NCBI GenBank assembly: GCA_964035015.1
Contig: OZ036007.1
Location: 9,677,793-9,741,792, forward strand
Source of the DNA: Corallium rubrum
Taxonomy: Eukaryota; Cnidaria; Anthozoa; Scleralcyonacea; Coralliidae
Length of the DNA stretch: 64,000 bases
Reading direction: 5' to 3'
Both the position numbers and the translations under genes were made by a program. A model generated the notes under the pieces. That model was given only the letters and a program-made list of their open reading frames with translations, was not told where the DNA came from and searched no databases. Shown piece by piece: positions 1-11,700 of the stretch. How positions within the stretch are numbered: the stretch's first letter is position 1; every line of letters begins with the position of its first letter.

Positions 1-2640
1 TTCTTGATTACAGACAATAACATCAATGTTTTTCACGAGGAATCAAAGAACCGATTAAGGTATCTGAATATAAAACGGTTGAACAAAAGTGTCGACCAAC
101 GAATGACACCTGGTCATATTTATTTCCAAAATCTGCAAAAACCCATGGTTTATATTCTTAAAAGTTAAAATTTTCTCTTAGATATTTGACAAGCAAAGAT
201 TAGTTGATTATTTTTATACTTTAGCCACAATGGTGTCGTATGTATGCATGCAATGGAATGAATTTTCAACAGAAACAAATAGTTGTAATGGATGCCAGTG
301 CATGCGCAAAAATTTCTGTACAAGAAGAAAATAAGTAAAAATTTGCCGTAAGCCAGGTGCCAAGAAATATTTAAGTGTTTAAGCGGTGTATTGTACTGTT
401 TAACAGTTTAAATCAATATTCAAAAACTCATTAATAATTCATGAGGAAAACACAAAAGAAAATCATGACCGTATCGTATCTTTATATGTGATAAAGGGCC
501 ATTTCTCCTGATTTACATAAACTTTAGCTTTGATTTTCTTGGCTTAGACAAGGTTATTTTTCAAAATAACTCCGCCAATCAACTTACCAACTGGTTCGTT
601 TTTGAAGCCGTATAATAAACTCGCAGTTCGTGTTTTATCAGATATAAAAACACTCGGCTTCGCCTCATGTCTTTATATCTGATAAAACACTCCTGCTCGT
701 TTATTATACAGTACTTAATGTCTTCAGATATAGAGGGTTTTATACGTTAAAATCATGAAAGCAAAACAAAAGTTTTATTGATTCGCCCGGAGTATATATA
801 TATTTTTTGGGAGAACCCTTTACTAATATACATGGATTCGCACCTTGTAAAATTTTGAACACTATATATATTCTCTGGAATTTGTGGTTTTGTGTCGGAT
901 ACCAAGCGGATTTATATGGTCATTGGAAATGTGGGTGATGTACATGGTGGATGTCAGATTTGGACAGCTTAATGGAAATCCAAACTGGGTTATGAAAACG
1001 AGGTTAGAATCCTGGTGGCGAAAGTACAGTAGTTGAAACTTTTATATACAGCATTGTAGATAGAGCAGAATGTAGACAGATTAGACAAGAAAAGCTATAC
1101 CAAATCAACAGCTTGGTGAAATATTGCCTGTGTCCTAGACCATGCAACAATTGAGACGTGCGTGTGTGGTCTTGGGGAAACTGGGTTAACACTGAACTAG
1201 CCATCTGTAGTTGGTATAGGATTTCTTGGCCAACTAGTTTTCTGGGTACAAATTGTACCTTTCCATGGTGGACAACAGTTATGGTGGACTTTCATCTTGT
1301 CATGGTGGACAGCAGGTATTATTGGATACTTAAAGTATTTAATTAAATTAAGTTTAGTCTAGACGTATTTGGGTCGTAGCATTTGGATGCAATGATACTA
1401 CTTATTGTACTGTCAACAGTTTAAATCAATAGGTACTTAATTGATAATTTCCAACCTTTTTAAAAATTACTATTATCGTATCAGATATTGTACTGTCATG
1501 AGCAGTTTAAATCAATATCAATTTTTAATTTTTGAGTGCATGCAAATATTTATTGTACTGCATATCAGTTTAAATCAATAAATATTCAATAATTCCAAAC
1601 TATATGCGAAATTTATACCCTGTATTGAGTTTTACATGTATTGTACTATCAGCAGTTTAAAGCAATACAATCATTTTGGGTATATGCAAACGTTTATTGT
1701 ACTGCATTCTAGCAGTTTAAATCAATAAATGTTTTGCTCAATTTCTGAATTTGAAAATTTTTAGTAGCATAACCATTTTCAAACAACTGCATGAACATGT
1801 TGGTTGTGTAAAAGTTAGATGCACGAATAGAGTTATCAGTTGAAACTTACTATAGAAGTATTGCTTGTTGGTATATAGTAAAGTTTTTTTAACTTTCGTG
1901 GACTCTCTCGTCACCATTTGGATCCCAGGTGTGTACTTTTACAAATTGTTTTTAGGCAGCAGTTCAGTCTACAGTATTATAGACAGATTAGTGTTGGTAT
2001 TTACTGCATGCTATATTGAGTGGACCAGCTTAACAAGTTACTGAGGGAAATGGGATTCATTTCCTAATGATGTGCTTGGAAAGATTTGGCACCGCTCTTG
2101 TAATTTCATGGTATGCCACCAGGATTGGTAAATGTATGGGCCAAATTTATAAATTCCACCAAATAATGGGTTCTTAATCATCAGCCAGTTTTCATTATAT
2201 AATGGTGCATTGGTGAGTTTGGTCCATACTATATAACTGTAATTTTACGTAGTAAATAATGGGTATACAGTTTGTCTACCCGTTCAATGAAAACTTAAAA
2301 TTCTGCATCAAAGACTTGTTTTATCTCGTAAACTTAATATGTAAAATACGTCAATGGTACAGAAATTGCGAATCGCGAAAATGCGCTACAATGCAAATAG
2401 TATGCCATACGCATACTGTACAGCACTTTAGATATAGAGAATTTAAAAGATATAGGCTACTAGTTGCACTAATTGCTCTAAAATAAGCAATATATTCGGC
2501 TCTCCGGTCAAGGTTTGCGCTCCGGCTATACTTACTCCGGTTAACATTCACTTTCCGCGGTCTTCCCACTTTTTTTTGTTTTGATTGCATTTGTAAACGG
2601 GTAATCAGTAATAAATAAAATCTTTAAAAAATTTGTTTGT
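1..2640. other. Intergenic DNA, no supported gene
   Basis: No reading frame here looks like a conserved protein. The stretch holds a transposon-like piece at about 420-720, with a tcattaataattcatgagg motif and a repeated ctcggcttcgcctcatg motif that recur near 53.1-53.3 kb, and the motif family listed separately at 389-1727. The rest is unannotated AT-rich DNA. Confidence 0.6.
389..1727 (+). repeat. Six-copy short motif family with inverted arms and variable loop
   Basis: Six copies share the arms TATTGTACTG and CAGTTTAAATCAATA (one copy has TACTA and AAAGCAATA). Between them lies a spacer of 4-8 nt that differs in every copy. Positions: 389-418, 1403-1431, 1486-1517, 1551-1580, 1639-1667, 1695-1727. 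The ends pair (TATTG with CAATA) and the inner parts pair (ACTG with CAGT), with a six-base bulge on the 3' side, so each copy can be drawn as a short bulged hairpin. Spacing is irregular (56-88 nt for the last five, one outlier 1 kb away), which argues against a simple satellite. Function unknown. Confidence 0.7.
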
Positions 2641-3124
2641 TTCTTTACTGCTGCGGAGACATCGTGTTTATGATCTTGTTTTGTCTTGCATGGTAAATTA
2701 ACCATTCATCATTTGTAAATATATTGCAAAAAGACTAACCATGCCTTGATTTAATTTACAGGTTTTTTGTTTACTAAATATATTAAGTTGAATGTATGTA
2801 GTTAGAAAAAAATAAATAAAAAGAAATTTACCAATGGGTTTCACTGCATGCTTTTCTGTCTTACAGCTAAAAGTGTAGCTCAGTATTATCAGTATAATTG
2901 TGTAAAGAACTTCTGTGCGGGTTTCCCAGATGCTGTACACGCACTTCACAACAAGTTTTTACAACAATAAAAAATAAAGTTCAGTCGGGGGACACTACAA
3001 CATCTTGGCCCGACCCAGGTTTCCTAAACAATTGAGGTTTTTCCTGGCCTCCCTGATGTTGTAGTTTTTTTGAAGAATGCATTCTTGTAAATTTTAATAG
3101 TCAAAACATACCAAACAATAACAG

Positions 3125-3950
3125 CCGTGTTTTCGACCTTAAAGCTTTCCTGTATGGTACAAAGGTACCAAACATACCGAAACAAACAATAACCATACAA
3201 TGACAGCTGTGTTTTAGACCTTTCTATATGGTACACAGGTACAGAGGTACCAAACATACCAAAACAAAAAATATATATTCATACATTCAGTCACGTTTTC
3301 GACCTTTCTATATATATGGTGCTGAGGTACCAAACATACCAAAACAAAAACTGAATAACCATACAAAAAAACAGCTGTGTTTTCAACCTTTCTCTATGGT
3401 ACAGAAGTACCAAAACATACCGAAACAATCAATAATCCATACAATAACAGCTGTGTTTATGACCTTTCTATATGGTACAAAGGTACCAAATATACCGAAA
3501 CAAACAATAACCATACAATGACAGCTGTGTTTTCAACTTTCTATATGGTACAGAGGTACCAAACATACCAAAACAAAAAAAGTATCCATACAATGATAGC
3601 TGTGTTTTCGACTTTTCAATATATGGCACATAAGTACCAAACGGTACAGAAGTACCAAACATACCAAAACAATGCATGCATATAAAGACAACTTGTGTTT
3701 TCGACCTTTCTGTATGGCACAGAAGTGCCAGACCGATATACCAAACAAAAATATCTATACAATAACAGCTGTGTTTTCGACCTGTCTGTATATATGGTAT
3801 AGTACAAGGTACAAAAAATACCAAAACAGAAACACATCGGTTTTTATATGGTACAGAAGTACCAAACATACCAAAACAAACAATATATTATCCATACAAT
3901 GACAACTGTGTTTTCGACCTTTCTATATGGTACAGAAGTACCAAACATAA
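3125..3950. repeat. Minisatellite, about 80-bp unit, roughly ten copies
   Basis: Each unit carries a near-palindrome (ATGGTACAGAGGTACCAAAC), then an A-rich stretch with ccatacaatgacagctgtg and ttttcgacctttcta. Copies begin near 3150, 3228, 3320, 3396, 3473, 3546, 3640, 3714, 3795, 3850 and 3928. Open frames of 70-130 codons here on both strands come from the repeat and are not genes. Confidence 0.85.
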
Positions 3951-4241
3951 CAAAAAAAAAGTGTGTCCAACCGGTGTGGGAAACAATTAAATTTCTTTCT
4001 GGGTTCAACTCCCAGTCCACACTTTACAATAATTTTGTGCTGTTCAACTATAAAAAATGACGAGTATTCTGCAATATATTTTAATGTTGTCAATAAAAAC
4101 TGAGGATAATTGTATTTGAAACATTTTGGTATGTATATTTATAAAACAAGTTGTGTTAGATTACGCACGATGCAATTGGTCAGTTTATCAGTTATGGGCC
4201 GGCTTGGTTTGGTGTTTTTGCATTAAAAATAACATTCATTC

Positions 4242-4626
<385 letters not shown>

Positions 4627-4643
4627 CGTCAACCTCGCCATGT

Positions 4644-4753
4644 GAAAAATAAGTACGTTATTTTGAGGCCCCTCGGGGATATGTGCTTATTCACCTCGGG
4701 CTTCGCCATCGGTGAATAAATCACGTATCCCCTCGTGACCTCAAAATAACCTA
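4644..4753. mobile_element. Short foldback element
   Basis: Inverted arms read gttattttgaggc(cc)ctcggg and end in cctcgtgacctcaaaataac, enclosing ttcacctcgggcttcgccatcggtgaa, which is itself a small palindrome. Size and full palindromy fit a MITE or MITE fragment. No coding capacity. Confidence 0.55.
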
Positions 4754-5026
4754 TACATAAACATGCTACAACAACACTTAATTCTATAACTATTTTAATT
4801 TATTATATTTTAAAGCTGTTGAATTTTAATTTTAACGTAAATATCCAAGTTGACACAACCCATAACATTGGGTCGAAATTGTGTCTCAATAACAATTATA
4901 TAGGATTAGTTAAATGCGGTGTTTGAATAAGTCCCGTTCAATTCAGAATTGGTCAAACAATTCTGAAAAAAGTTCTTTGCTTATAACTATAGCTCAGTCA
5001 TTCCCCATTATCATTCCAACTTATTG

Positions 5027-5307
5027 CCAAAACCGATGATGCGCGGCATGGCCCAAAATAAACATGTCATGTTTTCTGCCAAAACATCACAGTAATGAAT
5101 CCGTCTGCATTCTCAAAAATGGCCGCCGAATTAGAATTATTTTATGTGCATATAAATTAGCCCTTATGACCTCGTTTTAAAGTAAAAATTCTTTTTAATT
5201 TCACACATGAAAACGAGTTCATATTCGCTAATTTATATGTATACAAGATAATTTTAATTCGGCGGCCATTTTTGAATAAGGTCTGTGCCGCGCATCATCG
5301 GTTTTGG
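5027..5307. mobile_element. MITE with 22-bp perfect terminal inverted repeats
   Basis: The left end 5027-5048 and right end 5286-5307 are exact inverted copies (core accgatgatgcgcggca). Further in, the arms continue to match around tggccgccgaatt and aattcggcggcca, so most of the element folds back on itself. Non-coding. Confidence 0.8.
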
Positions 5308-5443
5308 TAATATGAAAGTATCAAATTATTTACAAAATTAACGGAGATTACCTAAATACAAAGTAAAATGAAATAATACAAACGTGATTGTTATATTTAA
5401 CCGCACTACCAAGCGATATACCCAAATATTAACTATACATGCA

Positions 5444-5744
5444 GGTATTTAGCACTGCAGTCATTATTTTGTTTGAAATGTATAACTATATACTCGCCAA
5501 CATGCCAGAAATATTTTAATTTAGCTGACGAGCAAAAATTAGGTCGTTTTGAGTTCATTGGGGTTGTGTACAAGCTCCTAATATCTCTACCAAAGGTATT
5601 CAACACTGCAGTCATTATTTTGTTTGAAATGTACAACTATATATTCGCCAACATACCCAAAATATTTTCATTTAGCTGACGAGTAAAATTTAGGTTTTTT
5701 TGAGTTCATTGGGGTTGTGTACAAGCTCCTAATATCTCTACCAA
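5444..5744 (-). repeat. Tandem duplication of the ARHGAP19 terminal exon end
   Basis: Two units of about 150 bp (5444-5594 and 5595-5744) are nearly identical. The right unit contains the last ~25 codons and stop of the ARHGAP19-like gene (stop at 5668-5670). The left unit is a second copy of that coding end lying in the 3' untranslated region, where the stop has mutated and the frame reads on. Confidence 0.85.
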
Positions 5745-8700
5745 TTAAACTCTTTTTAATAACGGGAGTTGCAGTTGAAGTGGTGATACTTTTCTTAATT
5801 TTTTTGGACGTTGAACTGCGTAGATGAACGCGAGGTGATTTCTCGAGTTGAGAACTAGAGGAAGTTCTTCGTGGTTTCGGGGAGAATGGTCGAGTAAAGC
5901 TCGAGGTTTCACTGGGGCTTCCAATGGTCTTTGTTCTTCGTTTTCGTTTGAAAGGATTTCGGATGCTAGACGGAGTGAACTTAAGAAAATGCCCAGAGGG
6001 AGTCGCAGGTTCCTTTAGAAAACAGAAAAAATCATCATCACAACATTTTCAAATATATGTTGAAATTTTAAGTGCCTATATCATGATCGGAGATTTTACA
6101 TATTTAGGACATTTGGAACATTCTGAGAAGATTTGTAACATATCTTCCTTTTCTAAAAGTTCATCTTCATGGACTTTAAAGTTGACGGAAGTGACGTTTA
6201 CACAGTGGGAATTTGTCTGTATAAAAACCACTTTACAGATCACTTCTGTCAACTTTAACAACGAAAAAGTCCATGAAGATGAAATTTTAGGAAAGGAAGA
6301 TATATTCCAAATCTTCTCAGAAGGTTCCAAATATCCTAAATATGTAAAATCTCCAACCATGGTATAGACACTTTAAACCGTTAGCCTGTTGAAGTCCAAT
6401 ACGTACACGGTTATGCTGCGCATTGAGCAGCATTTGCAAGACAATCTCGCACGCAAGACACGTAAGAAATTTTGCACGCACTCCGAACGCAATCTTCCAC
6501 GCACGCAAGAAACGCGAGATAATCTTGCACGCACGCAAGACAATCTCGTACGCATAGATATTTCTGAAATGGTTGGTCAAGATATATAGTATAGATCGTT
6601 TTTACTAACGCCTGATCGGTGACCGGCCCACTAGGGAGGTGAAACAATACACAATGTTTCAATAAGAATAGAGCTAAATTCCCATAGGATAAAGATGGTA
6701 CACCAATATGGCCGCCGTGACGTCAGAGGAGGTTATCAATTGGGATGTTTTTCCTGTCCCCCCCCCTGTCGCGTATCAGTCATATTTATGTATGTATGTA
6801 TGTATGTATGTATGTATGTATGTATGTATGTATGTATGTATGTATGTATGTATGTATGTATGTATGTATGTATGTATGTATGTATGTATTAATCAATGTA
6901 TTTATATGTATGTATTAATCAATGTATTTATATGTATGTATTTATGTTTTTGTGTATGTAATGCACTTTGCGACGAATTTTATTAAACTAAACTAAACTA
7001 AACTAAACTAAACTAGACTGTGACAGACGTTCGGCGAATGTTCTGTCAAGCTCAAAACCTCAAAACCTGTTTCTGGGTCCCAGACATGCAATGATTAAGC
7101 CTGCAACTATCGTAACAAACGACTAGAACATCTGGATATTAAAATGCACAAACCTGCACAACGGCATTTTCTACACAGCTTGAATTGTCCGTTCTGGATG
7201 GGGTTCGACATTCGCCGGTTGGTGTTCGAAACGATCGGAAATGACCAGTTGGACTGTCACACAGACTATCGGTTTCACTTCGTGATGAACTACTACTATT
7301 CATTGCTTGTAACGGCAGCCGTGACGACAGACTTCGGAACCGAGGCGAGCGGATTTTTGGAGCGGAGAAATTTGTCGCTCTCTGACTTTGTTCTTCTTCA
7401 ACTGGCTGCTGCAAAATAAATAAAATAAAAATACACTCTGTTAGTATTCCACTAAGATATTTTTACTGAGGCACAATGCCAAAATCAACCTCGTCCCCAG
7501 GGCCATTTGTGGGGGCTGGGTCAAGATGGCGGCCAAAAACAAAATGGCGGGAACAAATGGCCCTGGTGGAGGCTAGCTCAAAATGCGCAGTATATTGCGC
7601 ATTTTGTTAACTAGAACTCAGTTCTTTACACAGTAATTATACCTAATTACACCTAATTATTGGATGGTTTAAAATATAATTTCCCGTGCCGTGTGCAGGA
7701 ACAACCGACAAGGTCAAAATACTTTTTTTTTAAAAAATACAAAATCAAACCGACTGATTTACGCCATAAGCTCTTGACCAATCAGAGGCTGAGATAGACT
7801 AGCCTCCACCAGGGCCATTTGTTCCCGCCATCTCTACCCAGTTCCCTAACAAATGGCCCTGGGTACGAGGTTGTGCCAAAATATATTGCTCATGCAACAA
7901 AGGTGAGGTAACACGGGAACATTTTTCTTCAACTTGCACCGCAACTTTGTTGCAAAGCGTTGTTGCACGTGTTACCATTGTTACGCAACAATGATTTTGT
8001 TACAAGTTGAAAAAATGTGTTGAAAAAAGTAGACGCCTGCAGTTCTACTTGCTGTAACATGTCAGTTAGCTTGCAACAAAATCATTGTTGCGTGACAATG
8101 TTTAAAGGTGGGTAATAAATACGTGCAGCATTTTTCTTCAACTTGCCACGCAACTTTCGGTTGCACTGCAATTTGAATAGCGTCGTTGTACGTATTACCA
8201 TCCACTCAAATATTGCCACGCAACAATGATTTTGTTGCAAGTTGAGAAAATTTGTTGAAAAAGTAGACTCCAGTTCTACTTGCTGCAACATGCTGATTGA
8301 ACTTGCAGCAAAATAATTGTTGCGTGACAATGTTTGAGGTGAGTGGTAATACGTGCAACAACGCTATTCAAATTGCAACACAACAACGTTGCAGTAATTT
8401 GTTGCTCGTATTACTTCACCTTAATTAACAAGTTCAGTTCGGGGATTTCTTTCTAAATGAAATATTTAAGTTACCTTTTTTGCTTTCGGTTTAAACGGTG
8501 GAGTTCCTGGATAAAACTCGGCAAACTAAAATAAAAAAATTCATTTTCAGGAAGTTGACATTATTTATTATAACATTGGAAAACTAGTTAGTTATGCTTT
8601 TTAGAAAAATCGGGAGTTGAGAATCAGATATTAAGTGTAACGTATTCAGTTAAAAAGGGTCTATAATCCTTTTTTTTCGATAATTATTGTGTTGAAAGGT

Positions 8701-11700
8701 TAGAAAAAAAATCGCACTGTGTAACACCCCGCAGCTACTTGCGATTTTGTCATTTTTGCCGTGTTGCAAGTTGCAAGAAAAGTTGGATGTGTTCTACCTT
8801 TTGCTGCATCTTGCTACAAAGTTCGCAAGTTGCTGAACGTGTAACACCCTTCCTGCGACTTGCGAGTTTTTTTTTCTCCATTAGTAAATTTGTCGCAAGT
8901 TGCAAGAAAAATCGCATCGTGCAACAGCACCTTAAAACTGGTAGGTCGATTCTGTTGGGGGAGACGTGATTTGTCGATAAATTGATGCCGAAAATGGTCG
9001 GTGAATTAATCGTAAAATTGAGTTTGTCGGTAATACGAAGAGGTATATGGCGATCGTGCCGAATATCTTGCGATACATCCCCGGTCACGCTATTACGTCA
9101 CTACATTTCTATCAATTACCCTTTTCAAGAACTGTCGCTTCATTGGTGTATCTTCCATTTCTGACATTTGAGTATAAAGATCAACCAGAGCATCCGCTGT
9201 ACATTTGCTGCCTGCAGTGTGATAAAGTCTGGAATCGACTTGTGTGCAGAACGGTTTGCTTACCGCCAGCGTATCAGCATCACCATCCTAGCAAACAAGA
9301 ATATAATGGCAACGATCAAAGAATTGTCTACCATTTTTCAAAACGTCATTTGACTGCCAAATCTATCCGCGGTATGAAAGGAATATTTGAAATGAATGAT
9401 TGCATGGAATGTATGTAAGTGATAAATATCTAGAACTAACTGCCATCGCGTCACGCGATGCCGCGCACATATTTTGAAGTCAGACTAGTGAATACGAATG
9501 TATGATTTTTAATATACAGTAAAATAACGTTTTGAAAACGCACACAGTGATTGGTTAAAAACTGTGTTTCTATTTTAAGCTGTACTGCGTACATACATAC
9601 GCATCCCAAGAACATGCGCTAATGCACTTTCATACCTAACTCCTAAGGCTAGCCAAGGTGTGTGTTTATAGTATTGTGACCCCTTGTGACAATTTTGATA
9701 TTTTAACTTCAGTACAAAGGCGGAAAACCCGCAAGGCGAAAATCCTGCAAGGCGAAAACAGGGTAGGCAGCTCCCAAACTAGCCTGGTACCCTGGCCCAA
9801 TTTCAAAAGAAATATGGGCCAGGTAACCACTAATCTCATTCTCGCGTCATCAGGGCTATTATAAATCCACTTATGACGACTGCAGTTTTACTCATAGCCA
9901 CTAAAAACGTGCGAAATTTCAACCAATAGGAAAGCAGAAGTTTTTAGTGGTTACCCAGGCTACTCCCAAACCAGCTGCTAAGCAGGCTAATTTCAAGTTT
10001 AATTAGGGGGTGTCTAAAAACACACAGGGAGTGACATTTGAAAGCTAGACAAGATGGGTTGTTGTCAAAGATTGAGTTGCAGAGTCAAGCATGTAAATTA
10101 TATATTATTTATTTTCTCATATTAAAAGTTATTGTTGATATTAATACAACGACATGGTAGTAGATCTCGAGGACAATTTCATCACACCCCTACCCCAGCC
10201 CAAACCAAGGTTGAGGTGTGAAAGTGTATTAACAGTTTAACACCATCCTAGGGTTACTGGTAGTTTGGAAGAACTTAAAATACTGTGGATTTTGCTTTAC
10301 AAGCTCAGGCTTTCACAATGATTTGTTTTCCCAAATCTCCCCTTGTGTTTCCATAATGATTGTAGGGAAACATGAAAAACTATCTTTTTTTTTAATTTCT
10401 TAACTGTAGATATGGCATAATTAAATGTGAATAGTATGCTACGTGCTGATCATTTCCAACTATAAAATTGATGTAAAAAAATTATTAGGATAGGTAAGGC
10501 AAAATATATACATACAGGGGTGGAGCCCCAAATTACCTGAAACTGTAGAAGCTAACATTATCCAATAGATGCCCCCCCCCCAAAAAAATAAATTCCCATT
10601 TTGAAGTCGTCAGAACCATGCCACCCATGCCAACAAATGCAACCCATGCTTCCCAACTTATCAATATAGCAAAGTTACTTTTTACATTTTTAAATAATCA
10701 AAATATGATTTTTCTTGCAACTCCAGCACTACTGCTATCTACATAATTATATACTAATGTCTAATGATCAATAATTACCTATTTTTACACTGTCATTACC
10801 TTGACACTGGGCCTTGTTGGTCTTGTTATTACCTGTGCTTTTTGCGATAACTTCTCTTCTTCAATTTCTTGAAGTAAGTCTTCTGGTATGGTGAAGATTT
10901 CTTTCACATGCTCAATCATGAATGCCAACGCAGCAGTAAATGTTGTTATGTCTTCAGGCACAGCACTGAGACATGATGAAGACTTCTACAAAAAAAAACC
11001 AAACCCATAATATTATTGTCATATTATATAATATGACAATGATATTTATGCTCAACAGGCAGGAATGGAGTATTTTAAATTGTGTATAAAAATTGACCAT
11101 ATTATCAACCCTTAGGCCACACCAATTTAATTTGCTGTTTTACAAACCTGCCGAACTTGATATTTTCAAAATCGGGAAAAAGAAGTACAGTATCAACTTC
11201 GCCTTGTTTGAAAATAATACGGTTTGAGTAATTTTGAACAAGCGATGGATGAGCAACTTTATACAGTGCATCTGATTGGCTGTTTATAACAGCTGGGGTT
11301 TTGACCAATAAGAATGCATGTTTATAACTATTTAATATCTGACACAGTTTGTCACCAAGTGTTCTGTTTTCACCATATTTCACAATGTTATTTTTTTGTT
11401 TTTTCCGATCTCCAATCTTAAGTTTTTGACCAGAAAGTTTGTAAAACAACAAATTAAATTGTAGTGGCCTTACTATAATATAAATATACAGACAAAGCTG
11501 GAATTATAATTACTGGACTTACATGTTTGTATAACATAACACTTGGAGCAAACACCAGAGCTAGATTGAAAGCACTCATTTTGTTTTCTTTATTGTTGGC
11601 AATGTCATGTAACAGTTCCAGCAGTTGTTGCATTAAATGGCGGTTTTCAGGAGGGATGAGAAGAAACAATAACTGTAAAGCTTTGATTTGTTTTTCTGTA

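Noticed and set aside
2536..2590. Possible minus-strand first exon (MQSKQKKVGRPRKVNVNR followed by GTAAGT)
   Set aside because: Good ATG and donor and an AT-hook-like core, but no further exon could be found to the left in the window.
9047..9418. 123-codon plus-strand frame in ARHGAP19 intron 5
   Set aside because: No recognisable domain and no splice partner; lies in repeat-bearing intron.
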